27,500 nucleotides of DNA from Chrysomallon squamiferum (GCA_012295275.1 CM022678.1:19950556-19978055); one strand, 5' to 3'. Shown: positions 1 to 10,169, counted from the stretch's first letter. A program made the numbers and translations. Notes: a model not told the origin generated them from the letters alone.

Positions 1-3000
1 CAAAAGCACCCACCAGCGCTGAACGAGATGAGAAACTGCATTACAGGAATCGATAGCTGTTATAAAATTTAACTCTGGTTTCTCTGCACAGAATAAATCT
101 TTCGCCTTTTACTAAAGATTTCCGTGTGGAGGGACAATTCAATGAGTCTATAGACTTATTTTTTGAATCCTACTTTTAGTAGGGTAAAAACTGAAAATAC
201 CAAAAATACTTCTCAACATTTCTTTCTTTCCCTCTTTCCTTCCAGTTTCTTTTTTATTTATTCATTTATTTATTCATTTATTTATTCATCAATTATTTTT
301 TATTTATTTGTTTATTACTGTCCTTTTCTTCACTGAAACAAAAAACTTGGTTTTCGGTACGTACATACATCGCTCATATCGGTAACCAAGCACCTAGATA
401 CACGTACAGACATACGAATTCACATATGCGTGTATGCAGTTACAAATATACAGATACACACAAAGAAGCAAGAACAAACACAGATAGACACGTCTCTGTG
501 TTTCTTCGGGTGTCTGTCTGTGCCCGTGCGTGTGTGCGAACGTGTTTGTGTGTGTCGCGTGCAAAATACATATTTGGGTTTTCTTTTAAAGAGCTATCTT
601 AAGCTTCAAGAATATTCTATAATCAAATATATTTCAAATCAAATTCAGGTACATACTGCTTGATAAAAGCCATGTTGGAAACACTAGCCCGTGCGAAAAT
701 GTCAAAGCACAGATACACAAATATCGTTTTACTTAATTATGTGATAATATTTTGTCGTCAGTTATACGAAACATGACCTATTTAACTGAGGCGTGACATC
801 GTCTTTCGTATATTTTTATCAGTAAAAATGATGACAATGATGATAATTACATTCCATATAAATACATATTTAAGTGACCCACAGTTTTATGTACGTTACA
901 AATATTTGTCTGCATTTTAATCTACGAATCTGCAATTTTAAAGCCTAACTAAATTAATGTAATAACAAAATGCCAAAAGCACCCACCAGCGCTGAACGAG
1001 ATGAGAAACTGCATTACAGGAATCGATAGCTGTTATAAAATTTAACTCTGGTTTCTCTGCACAGAATAAATCTTTCGCCTTTTACTAAAGATTTCCGTGT
1101 GGAGGGACAATTCAATGAGTCTATAGACTTATTTTTTGAATCCTACTTTTAGTAGGGTAAAAACTGAAAATACCAAAAATACTTCTCAACATTTCTTTCT
1201 TTCCCTCTTTCCTTCCAGTTTCTTTTTTTTTATTTATTCATTTATTTATTCATCAATTATTTTTTATTTATTTGTTTATTACTGTCCTTTTCTTCACTGA
1301 AACAAAAAACTTGGTTTTCGGTACGTACATACATCGCTCATATCGGTAACCAAGCACCTAGATACACGTACAGACATACGAATTCACATATGCGTGTATG
1401 CAGTTACAAATATACAGATACACACAAAGAAGCAAGAACAAACACAGATAGACACGTCTCTGTGTTTCTTCGGGTGTCTGTCTGTGCCTGTGTGTGTGTG
1501 TGAACGTGTTTGTGTGTGTCGCGTGCAAAATACATATTTGGGTTTTCTTTTAAAGAGCTATCTTAAGCTTCAAGAATATTCTATAATCAAATATATTTCA
1601 AATCAAATTCAGGTACATACTGCTTGATAAAAGCCATGTTGGAAACACTAGCCCGTGCGAAAATGTCAAAGCACAGATACACAAATATCGTTTTACTTAA
1701 TTATGTGATAATATTTTGTCGTCAGTTATACGAAACATGACCTATTTAACTGAGGCGTGACATCGTCTTTCGTATATTTTTATCAGTAAAAATGATGACA
1801 ATGATGATAATTACATTCCATATAAATACATATTTAAGTGACCCACAGTTTTATGTACGTTACAAATATTTGTCTGCATTTTAATCTACGAATCTGCAAT
1901 TTTAAAGCCTAACTAAATTAATGTAATAACAAAATGCCAAAAGCACCCACCAGCGCTGAACGAGATGAGAAACTGCATTACAGGAATCGATAGCTGTTAT
2001 AAAATTTAACTCTGGTTTCTCTGCACAGAATAAATCTTTCGCCTTTTACTAAAGATTTCCGTGTGGAGGGACAATTCAATGAGTCTATAGACTTATTTTT
2101 TGAATCCTACTTTTAGTAGGGTAAAAACTGAAAATACCAAAAATACTTCTCAACATTTCTTTCTTTCCCTCTTTCCTTCCAGTTTCTTTTTTATTTATTC
2201 ATTTATTTATTCATCAATTATTTTTTATTTATTTGTTTATTACTGTCCTTTTCTTCACTGAAACAAAAAACTTGGTTTTCGGTACGTACATACATCGCTC
2301 ATATCGGTAACCAAGCACCTAGATACACGTACAGACATACGAATTCACATATGCGTGTATGCAGTTACAAATATACAGATACACACAAAGAAGCAAGAAC
2401 AAACACAGATAGACACGTCTCTGTGTTTCTTCGGGTGTCTGTCTGTGCCCGTGCGTGTGTGCGAACGTGTTTGTGTGTGTCGCGTGCAAAATACATATTT
2501 GGGTTTTCTTTTAAAGAGCTATCTTAAGCTTCAAGAATATTCTATAATCAAATATATTTCAAATCAAATTCAGGTACATACTGCTTGATAAAAGCCATGT
2601 TGGAAACACTAGCCCGTGCGAAAATGTCAAAGCACAGATACACAAATATCGTTTTACTTAATTATGTGATAATATTTTGTCGTCAGTTATACGAAACATG
2701 ACCTATTTAACTGAGGCGTGACATCGTCTTTCGTATATTTTTATCAGTAAAAATGATGACAATGATGATAATTACATTCCATATAAATACATATTTAAGT
2801 GACCCACAGTTTTATGTACGTTACAAATATTTGTCTGCATTTTAATCTACGAATCTGCAATTTTAAAGCCTAACTAAATTAATGTAATAACAAAATGCCA
2901 AAAGCACCCACCAGCGCTGAACGAGATGAGAAACTGCATTACAGGAATCGATAGCTGTTATAAAATTTAACTCTGGTTTCTCTGCACAGAATAAATCTTT

Positions 3001-6000
3001 CGCCTTTTACTAAAGATTTCCGTGTGGAGGGACAATTCAATGAGTCTATAGACTTATTTTTTGAATCCTACTTTTAGTAGGGTAAAAACTGAAAATACCA
3101 AAAATACTTCTCAACATTTCTTTCTTTCCCTCTTTCCTTCCAGTTTCTTTTTTATTTATTCATTTATTTATTCATTTATTTATTCATCAATTATTTTTTA
3201 TTTATTTGTTTATTACTGTCCTTTTCTTCACTGAAACAAAAAACTTGGTTTTCGGTACGTACATACATCGCTCATATCGGTAACCAAGCACCTAGATACA
3301 CGTACAGACATACGAATTCACATATGCGTGTATGCAGTTACAAATATACAGATACACACAAAGAAGCAAGAACAAACACAGATAGACACGTCTCTGTGTT
3401 TCTTCGGCTGTCTGTCTGTGCCCGTGCGTGTGTGCGAACGTGTTTGTGTGTGTCGCGTGCAAAATACATATTTGGGTTTTCTTTTAAAGAGCTATCTTAA
3501 GCTTCAAGAATATTCTATAATCAAATATATTTCAAATCAAATTCAGGTACATACTGCTTGATAAAAGCCATGTTGGAAACACTAGCCCGTGCGAAAATGT
3601 CAAAGCACAGATACACAAATATCGTTTTACTTAATTATGTGATAATATTTTGTCGTCAGTTATACGAAACATGACCTATTTAACTGAGGCGTGACATCGT
3701 CTTTCGTATATTTTTATCAGTAAAAATGATGACAATGATGATAATTACATTCCATATAAATACATATTTAAGTGACCCACAGTTTTATGTACGTTACAAA
3801 TATTTGTCTGCATTTTAATCTACGAATCTGCAATTTTAAAGCCTAACTAAATTAATGTAATAACAAAATGCCAAAAGCACCCACCAGCGCTGAACGAGAT
3901 GAGAAACTGCATTACAGGAATCGATAGCTGTTATAAAATTTAACTCTGGTTTCTCTGCACAGAATAAATCTTTTTCGCCTTTTACTAAAGATTTCCGTGT
4001 GGAGGGACAATTCAATGAGTCTATAGACTTATTTTTTGAATCCTACTTTTAGTAGGGTAAAAACTGAAAATACCAAAAATACTTCTCAACATTTCTTTCT
4101 TTCCCTCTTTCCTTCCAGTTTCTTTTTTATTTATTCATTTATTTATTCATCAATTATTTTTTTATTTATTTGTTTATTACTGTCCTTTTCTTCACTGAAA
4201 CAAAAAACTTGGTTTTCGGTACGTACATACATCGCTCATATCGGTAACCAAGCACCTAGATACACGTACAGACATACGAATTCACATATGCGTGTATGCA
4301 GTTACAAATATACAGATACACACAAAGAAGCAAGAACAAACACAGATAGACACGTCTCTGTGTTTCTTCGGGTGTCTGTCTGTGCCTGTGCGTGTGTGCG
4401 AACGTGTTTGTGTGTGTCGCGTGAAAAATACATATTTGGGTTTTCTTTTAAAGAGCTATCTTAAGCTTCAAGAATATTCTATAATCAAATATATTTCAAA
4501 TCAAATTCAGGTACATACTGCTTGATAAAAGCCATGTTGGAAACACTAGCCCGTGCGAAAATGTCAAAGCACAGATACACAAATATCGTTTTACTTAATT
4601 ATGTGATAATATTTTGTCGTCAGTTATACGAAACATGACCTATTTAACTGAGGCGTGACATCGTCTTTCGTATATTTTTATCAGTAAAAATGATGACAAT
4701 GATGATAATTACATTCCATATAAATACATATTTAAGTGACCCACAGTTTTATGTACGTTACAAATATTTGTCTGCATTTTAATCTACGAATCTGCAATTT
4801 TAAAGCCTAACTAAATTAATGTAATAACAAAATGCCAAAAGCACCCACCAGCGCTGAACGAGATGAGAAACTGCATTACAGGAATCGATAGCTGTTATAA
4901 AATTTAACTCTGGTTTCTCTGCACAGAATAAATCTTTCGCCTTTTACTAAAGATTTCCGTGTGGAGGGACAATTCAATGAGTCTATAGACTTATTTTTTG
5001 AATCCTACTTTTAGTAGGGTAAAAACTGAAAATACCAAAAATACTTCTCAACATTTCTTTCTTTCCCTCTTTCCTTCCAGTTTCTTTTTTATTTATTCAT
5101 TTATTTATTCATCAATTATTTTTTTATTTATTTGTTTATTACTGTCCTTTTCTTCACTGAAACAAAAAACTTGGTTTTCGGTACGTACATACATCGCTCA
5201 TATCGGTAACCAAGCACCTAGATACACGTACAGACATACGAATTCACATATGCGTGTATGCAGTTACAAATATACAGATACACACAAAGAAGCAAGAACA
5301 AACACAGATAGACACGTCTCTGTGTTTCTTCGGGTGTCTGTCTGTGCCTGTGCGTGTGTGCGAACGTGTTTGTGTGTGTCGCGTGCAAAATACATATTTG
5401 GGTTTTCTTTTAAAGAGCTATCTTAAGCTTCAAGAATAATCAAATATATTTCAAATCAAATTCAGGTACATACTGCTTGATAAAAGCCATGTTGGAAACA
5501 CTAGCCCGTGCGAAAATGTCAAAGCACAGATACACAAATATCGTTTTACTTAATTATGTGATAATATTTTGTCGTCAGTTATACGAAACATGACCTATTT
5601 AACTGAGGCGTGACATCGTCTTTCGTATATTTTTATCAGTAAAAATGATGACAATGATGATAATTACATTCCATATAAATACATATTTAAGTGACCCACA
5701 GTTTTATGTACGTTACAAATATTTGTCTGCATTTTAATCTACGAATCTGCAATTTTAAAGCCTAACTAAATTAATGTAATAACAAAATGCCAAAAGCACC
5801 CACCAGCGCTGAACGAGATGAGAAACTGCATTACAGGAATCGATAGCTGTTATAAAATTTAACTCTGGTTTCTCTGCACAGAATAAATCTTTCGCCTTTT
5901 ACTAAAGATTTCCGTGTGGAGGGACAATTCAATGAGTCTATAGAGTTATTTTTTGAATCCTACTTTTAGCAGGGTAAAAACCGAAAATACCAAAAATACT

Positions 6001-6253
6001 TCTCAACATTTCTTTCTTTCCCTCTTTCCTTCCAGTTTCTTTTTTATTTATTCATTTATTTATTCATCAATTTTTTTTTTTATTTATTTGTTTATTACTG
6101 TCCTTTTCTTCACTGAAACAAAAAACTTGGTTTTCGGTACGTACATACATCGCTCATATCGGTAACCAAGCACCTAGATACACATACAGACATATGAATT
6201 CACATATGCGTGTATGCAGTTACAAATATACAGATACACACAAAGAAGCAAGA
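1..6253 (+). repeat. Satellite array, ~961-bp monomer, 6 full copies plus truncated 7th
   Basis: Head-to-tail copies start at 1, 974, 1938, 2899, 3872, 4836 and 5791, recognised by the phrase CAAAAGCACCCACCAGCGCT. Unit lengths are 973, 964, 961, 973, 964 and 955 bases; the seventh stops at about 6253, inside the AAGAAGCAAGA segment. Copies are nearly identical, differing by scattered substitutions (for example CGGCTG for CGGGTG in copy 4), a variable ATTTATTTATTC count (one extra in copies 1 and 4), T-run length, and a 7-base loss in copy 6. The window begins exactly at a monomer boundary, so the array may extend upstream. Short open frames of 77 and 142 codons recur in each unit but are CA/GT-rich low-complexity sequence and are not annotated as genes. 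Near-identity implies recent amplification or homogenisation. Confidence 0.97.
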
Positions 6254-6470
6254 TCATAGGGTAAAAACTGAAAATAACAAAAATACTTTTCAACATTTCT
6301 TTCTTTTCCTCTTTCTTTCCAGTTTCTTTTTTATTTATTCAATTACTTATTCATCAAATATATTTATCTAAACGAGCACCTAGTTACACAGACAGAGATA
6401 CGCATTCACGTGGACAAAAATTATTTATTTTTGGGTTTTCTTTTAAAGAAACTATTTTGAGCATTTTTGT
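6254..6470 (+). repeat. Diverged partial satellite monomer copy
   Basis: After the array breaks, sequence matching the monomer interior from about offset 183 restarts (GGTAAAAACTGAAAATA, CAACATTTCTTTCTTT), skips forward, and ends with the monomer-like GGGTTTTCTTTTAAAGA. It is clearly more diverged than the array copies and is direct in orientation. It lies within the left side of the large palindrome, and the reverse complement of related sequence occurs at about 12240-12300. Confidence 0.75.
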
Positions 6471-6959
6471 TTTTTATTTTTATTTTTATTACTGTCCTTT
6501 TTGTAGGGAAAAAAGAAGGAAAAAAAACGTGGTGTTTGGATGTTATTTAATACTGGTGGACTGACACACGTACATACATCGCTTTTAGGTGACCATCGCG
6601 TAGATAGATGCACATACAGACATGCAGACATGCATATCCTAACATACATACGCACAAAAGCACATACACACAAGCGCCCGCGCACACTAACACACACACA
6701 CACACAGACAGACACATCCAGACAACACAAAGAAGAGGAAAGAGAAAAGAACATACATACACACCTCCCTGTCTTTCATCGGCTCTGTTTGCGCGTGCGC
6801 GTATCTAAAATACATAATTGTACTTTCTTAATAAAGGGCTCTCTAGAGGTTCAAGAATACTCTATACGCAAATATAGTTGAAATAAGTTTAATATGAAAT
6901 ATACATACAATTCCATAAAAATTATTTCAGTAACAATTGCCGGGTATTTCACGGACATA

Positions 6960-7180
6960 CGGATATGACGTAAGCCTTCCGCTTCTGTTGTTTCCGCTTC
7001 CTGCCAAGAATGTTGCCTCCATGAGCTTCCGTTTGCGGGTCAAAAAGAAATAGAAAAAGGAAATCCAATGAGTTTCCGATTCCGGTTCAACCCATGTCTC
7101 CTCGGTTTTTGCTGTTTATTTCCGGTTGCTGTTGATTTTCGGTTCCTGTTCCTTTCCTGTTTTTCCGGTTTTGACGTTAT
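6960..7180. promoter_or_regulatory. CCGGAA/TTCCGG-rich block, left arm
   Basis: This stretch contains many copies of TTCCG(G/C)TT-like words on one strand (for example TTTCCGGTT, TTCCGATTCCGGTT, TTTTCCGGTTTTGACG) plus TATGACGTAAG. These resemble ETS (CCGGAA) and CRE/ATF half sites. The block is retained in mirror image in the right arm at 11672-11810. It lies about 0.8 kb outside the ORF A start, so a role in transcription or in binding of the element's own replication protein is only inferred. Confidence 0.4.
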
Positions 7181-7627
7181 TGAAATTATTTTGAAAAAAA
7201 AAAAAAAAAGGATTTTAAAAGTTATAGTTTTAACTGAAGTATTACTTTACGGATTTTTAAATTTATTTTGAAGGTGCTATTAATAAATGAAGAACACTTC
7301 ACGCAGTCTAAAACTACTTGACAAATAAAAAAAAAAAAACCTGAAAAATTAAAGCGAAAGCGTTTATTAATTTTTAACATCTTCAGGTAAACGTCTTCAG
7401 GTGTTTACTCAGGTGGACATCTTCAGGTGCAATGGTCATCAAGATGCGTAACAAGGGAACTCTCCACGCTGATTGCCATCCAGTAAAGAGGTCGGAGACC
7501 GGGATTTTTTAGTTGTTTTCCAGCGATGACCTTTCTTTGCGATGACCATTTTATACTTCGATGGTCACCTTGATAGGTCATGTCGTCACGTATCTCATTT
7601 CCTGTCATTATGGCGTGTAATGCGACT

Positions 7628-7694
7628 TCACAAGGGAGACGACTCCTGTTCACAAGGGATACAACTCCTGTTCACAAGGGAGACAACTTCTGTC
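7628..7694 (+). repeat. Three 22-bp tandem repeats, CACAAGGGAGACAACTCCTG type
   Basis: Three consecutive imperfect copies of a 22-base unit containing CACAAGGGA.AC.ACT.CTG. The right arm keeps two copies in reverse complement at about 11201-11254. An AAGGGAGA(C/T)AACT core is, to my knowledge, a frequent dispersed motif in molluscan genomes; here it sits between the outward TATA-like sequence and the ORF A promoter. Confidence 0.7.
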
Positions 7695-7898
7695 CATACG
7701 AAGTTACAAGAGTTATCGCCTATACGCCTCCGCATGGCTTGATAAATTGCGCAGCAAATAAAGAACCCACTTAGGAAACACTTAGGTGTTTTAAATAAAA
7801 TACTTGTGTACGACTATATATGGTAAAGTGCCAGTTTCACCAAATACTGAAATATTTATTATTAGTAACATTTCAGCGTGGGCAGTATTGAAATAATG

Positions 7899-7907
7899 TA
7901 TATAAAG
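7899..7907 (+). promoter_or_regulatory. TATA-like box for left ORF A
   Basis: TATATAAAG, 90 bases upstream of the conserved ATG at 7997. The same nonamer is retained in the mirrored arm (reverse complement at 10988-10996) at a matching distance from the ATG of the other copy, which supports a promoter role. Confidence 0.45.
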
Positions 7908-7996
7908 TTATTTTATTCATAATTAATTATAAAATATTCGTCAAATAGTGAGTACTGGAGCATTTTATTAATTTGATGAATATATTATTTCTTAAG

Positions 7997-8746
7997 ATGG
8001 CGAATAATCACGTGAATGACACTTCCGGTCAATTTGGACCATTAACGTTAAAAGATACTGTTCAACAGTCTTTATGGAAGACGACGGACTTTCCTGTCTA
8101 CACTGCTTTGAAGATGCCTTCACCTGACGATTTATGTAGAAGAAAAGGAGGAATGGACAAAAATACAAATCGATACATTAGCAATCAAGATGGAAAAGCT
8201 TATTATTTGGCTCAAGCTGCTGTTTGGAATTTTCGTTTAGACCGTATTCGTAGAAGATTAAATGCGTCTTTAAAAGCATATAGAACTCAGAACAGAATTA
8301 ATATATTTATGGATATATTACATCGAGCCTTAGCACCAAGATGGCCATTACACAGATTCTTTAATTCTAAAGGATATTTACGATGGTCAGATGTAACTGT
8401 CCGATACTTATACAGAAGATGGATGCGAAAGATAAGAATGAATAGATTTCCTGATATTTGGCTGTGTGATATTACTTACGTTTTAAACGATTTAAATGAT
8501 CCTAATTTTCCACTGGGAGATATTATTTTATTTGGACGTGATGACCGACCCGATCTACCATTAACGAAGGCTCGAGGTGTCTGGCAAGCCATGATAGATA
8601 GATACGACGATGGAGTTGATGGGTTTCGTTCATCTATTCTTCAAGATGCTTACAACTCTGATTCTGATGCTGACGGCGGGAGAGATGATCCCGACAGCGA
8701 TTCTTCTGAGGATGATGATCCCCAAATGTGTTTTAAATTCAGATGA
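7997..8746 (+). CDS. ORF A, left copy: unknown basic protein with acidic C-terminal tail
   Basis: An intact 249-codon frame. I chose the ATG at 7997 (starting MANNHVNDTSGQ) because the mirrored copy keeps it, while an upstream in-frame ATG at 7973 is not preserved there. The central part is rich in arginine and aromatic residues (DRIRRRLNASLK, HRALAPRWPLHR, VRYLYRRW) and is followed by an acidic serine/aspartate tail (DSDSSEDDDPQMCFKF). There is no signal peptide or membrane segment, and I do not recognise the family. A polyadenylation signal AATAAA sits 8 bases beyond the stop. It points at the end of ORF B, an ambisense arrangement. Comparison with the right copy shows most residues unchanged and indels mostly multiples of three, so it was under coding constraint. 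It could be a small nonstructural or DNA/RNA-binding protein of the element; that is inference. Confidence 0.75.
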   Translation: MANNHVNDTSGQFGPLTLKDTVQQSLWKTTDFPVYTALKMPSPDDLCRRKGGMDKNTNRYISNQDGKAYYLAQAAVWNFRLDRIRRRLNASLKAYRTQNRINIFMDILHRALAPRWPLHRFFNSKGYLRWSDVTVRYLYRRWMRKIRMNRFPDIWLCDITYVLNDLNDPNFPLGDIILFGRDDRPDLPLTKARGVWQAMIDRYDDGVDGFRSSILQDAYNSDSDADGGRDDPDSDSSEDDDPQMCFKFR

Positions 8747-8754
8747 TCATTTAC

Positions 8755-8760
8755 AATAAA
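8755..8760 (+). terminator. Polyadenylation signal for left ORF A
   Basis: AATAAA immediately after the ORF A stop. In the right arm an equivalent AATAAA occurs in the reverse complement just beyond that copy's stop (about 10150-10160). Confidence 0.6.
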
Positions 8761-8793
8761 TAAATAACTTACAAAGTAAATATGCGTTTGTCG

Positions 8794-8799
8794 TTTATT
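8794..8799 (-). terminator. Polyadenylation signal for ORF B (left)
   Basis: AATAAA on the minus strand (TTTATT on plus), about 85 bases past the ORF B stop and 35 bases from the ORF A signal on the other strand. The same word is retained in the right arm on the plus strand at 10117-10122. Converging transcripts with facing polyA signals are typical of compact ambisense genomes. Confidence 0.5.
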
Positions 8800-8881
8800 G
8801 CATGAAATAATTAAAATGTTAGTATTACAATTAAATATATTAAAGTATTTATCTTTTATATCAGAAAACACATCCGAGTCC

Positions 8882-9336
8882 TTAAACCTTTACAACAGGA
8901 AGTAACCTTTCGGTCACGTGAACATATCTAAAGTCCTTCCGGTGATCAGTTAAATGTCCATATTGATGTACATCTTTCATTGCTTTTTCCATTCGAATAT
9001 CTTGTTGATAGTCCATTAATGCATTAAACATTGTAATGACGTTTTTTTTCCGGCAACAGGTCCAATAATTTTATGATAAGGGTTAGTACATAATTTTCTG
9101 TCAAAACTTATTTCACAAAATATATATTGGTTAAACTGTTGAAATAGAGTAATGTAAGGTGCATAAGTACATTTATTATTTTTATTCAAATTAAAATGGC
9201 GAAGAACATCTAAATATTAAATTTAGCGGCAAACGGGTTAAATTGAAGCAAATATTTCCAATCAATAAAAATCCAAATTATCTAATAAATGGTAAAATAT
9301 ATTTGTAAAATAATGCTCTATTTTCAAAGCAGTCAT
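8882..9336 (-). pseudogene. ORF B 3' portion, broken, unknown product
   Basis: Minus-strand protein-like frames run towards ORF A and end with a TAA at 8882-8884. The last open segment covers about 8882-9040 and includes MFNALMDYQQDIRM and ends VTERLLPVVKV. It loses frame relative to the upstream segment at a tract of eight A (9042-9049 on plus as T); upstream another open segment (containing PYITLFQQFNQYIFCEISF) runs back to about 9205, and a third, preceded by an ATG near 9328, contains MTALKIEHYF. Stops and frame changes separate the pieces, so it is a pseudogene as it stands. It may be the continuation of, or a gene downstream of, the helicase-like frames in the spacer. No family was recognised for this part. 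Confidence 0.45.
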
Positions 9337-9895
9337 TTATATGGCATGTAGTTCACAGGGAAAAGGTTATCGTCACGGTCAGCATCCCAGTTGTACTGGC
9401 AATAATCGGGCAAATCCACAGCTTTTTTGTTTTTGTCAAACCAGTCAGCAAATAATACCCACTAAATTAGTGCATCTGGAGGATTTGCATTGCGCAAAAA
9501 CTCTTGTAGATCTTTTTGTCATAGCCAATATACTCATAATACATACGAGCTCTGATAGTCTCCCCCCTTCCTCACAAAAAAATCCACGCCAGGGTTCACG
9601 GTTAGTGCACATCAAAATAGAGGTTTTAAGAATAGTAGCAGGACGTTTGTTCTGCCTTTCTACTTCTACTGCATTGCCTCTTAGAAGGCTTTTGTACCTT
9701 TCTTCAGTAGCACGTGTACTATTTCACCCATCTACAAGTATGGTCTTGTTACTGACACATGACTCAAATGCAAACCTTTCATCTTTACTTGCACGGCCTA
9801 CAATCCAAGAAGGAAGCAGGTTGAAAGGTTCAATCATCCAGTAGCTTTTATCTATGGTAGCAAACACAGGACTTTTCACTGTCTTTTTTACTCAG
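9337..9895 (-). pseudogene. SF3 helicase-like remnant (parvovirus NS1/Rep type), C-terminal half
   Basis: On the minus strand the spacer encodes fragments in changing frames. One reads FESCVSNKTILVDG (Walker B-like, about 9728-9770) and meets a TGA at 9724-9726. The next, in the frame past that stop, has YKSLLRGNAVEVERQNKRP followed by SILMCTN at about 9601-9622, matching the pattern of SF3 motif B' and sensor/motif C (hydrophobics then TN). A later frame has ARMYYEYIG, placed like the arginine-containing R-M-(Y/F) element after motif C in parvovirus NS1/Rep. In that family this domain unwinds DNA during rolling-hairpin or rolling-circle replication. Nuclease domain and a properly ordered Walker A are absent; at least three frame breaks or stops are visible, so it is inactive. 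Papillomavirus E1- or circovirus-type SF3 proteins are the alternatives. Confidence 0.5.
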
Positions 9896-9928
9896 GATAC
9901 TTATAATTTTTACCTGCCAATTTGAGTG

Positions 9929-10035
9929 CATAAAATTACTGGACCTGTTCCCGGAAAGAAAACGTCATTACAATGTTTAATGCATTAATGGACTATCAAC
10001 AAGATATTCGAATGGAAAAACCAATGAAAGATGAA
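9929..10035 (+). pseudogene. ORF B fragment, right copy (truncated)
   Basis: Mirror of the inner end of the left arm, now on the plus strand. It keeps MFNALMDYQQDIRMEK from 9973 but then loses about 90 bases after GATGAACATCA, removing the C-terminal coding end and stop present on the left (about 8885-8975). The frame then runs into the noncoding polyadenylation region. Upstream coding sequence is missing because the palindrome ends at 9929. Confidence 0.55.
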
Positions 10036-10116
10036 CATCACGATGTGTTTTCGTATAAAAAAGATAAATATTTTAATATATTTAATTGCAAAATTAACAT
10101 TTTAATTATTTCATGC

Positions 10117-10122
10117 AATAAA
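10117..10122 (+). terminator. Polyadenylation signal for ORF B fragment (right)
   Basis: AATAAA in the context GCAATAAACGACAAACG, the exact counterpart of the minus-strand signal at 8794-8799. Confidence 0.4.
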
Positions 10123-10169
10123 CGACAAACGCTTATTTACTTTGTATGTTATTTATTTATGGTAATTGA

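Larger units (their letters stand above)
5840..9075 (+). repeat. Left arm of palindrome
   Basis: Longer arm, pairing with the reverse complement of 9929-12426. It begins inside the last satellite copy and includes additional satellite-like material (about 6254-6470) with less extensive counterpart sequence on the right. It contains the intact ORF A and the fuller 3' end of ORF B. Confidence 0.8.

Noticed and set aside
430-5439. Recurrent 77- and 142-codon open frames in each satellite copy
   Set aside because: They follow the repeat unit, have TYRHTNSH/VCVCVR-type composition from CA/GT-rich DNA, and vary with indels between copies; no promoter or homology.
6452-6881. Overlapping open frames on both strands (66-113 codons)
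   Set aside because: All arise from (CA)n-like sequence in the palindrome arm.
9341-9844. 167-codon plus-strand open frame in the palindrome core
   Set aside because: It is antisense to the helicase-like minus-strand fragments, which carry recognisable motifs; the plus frame shows no domain-like pattern.
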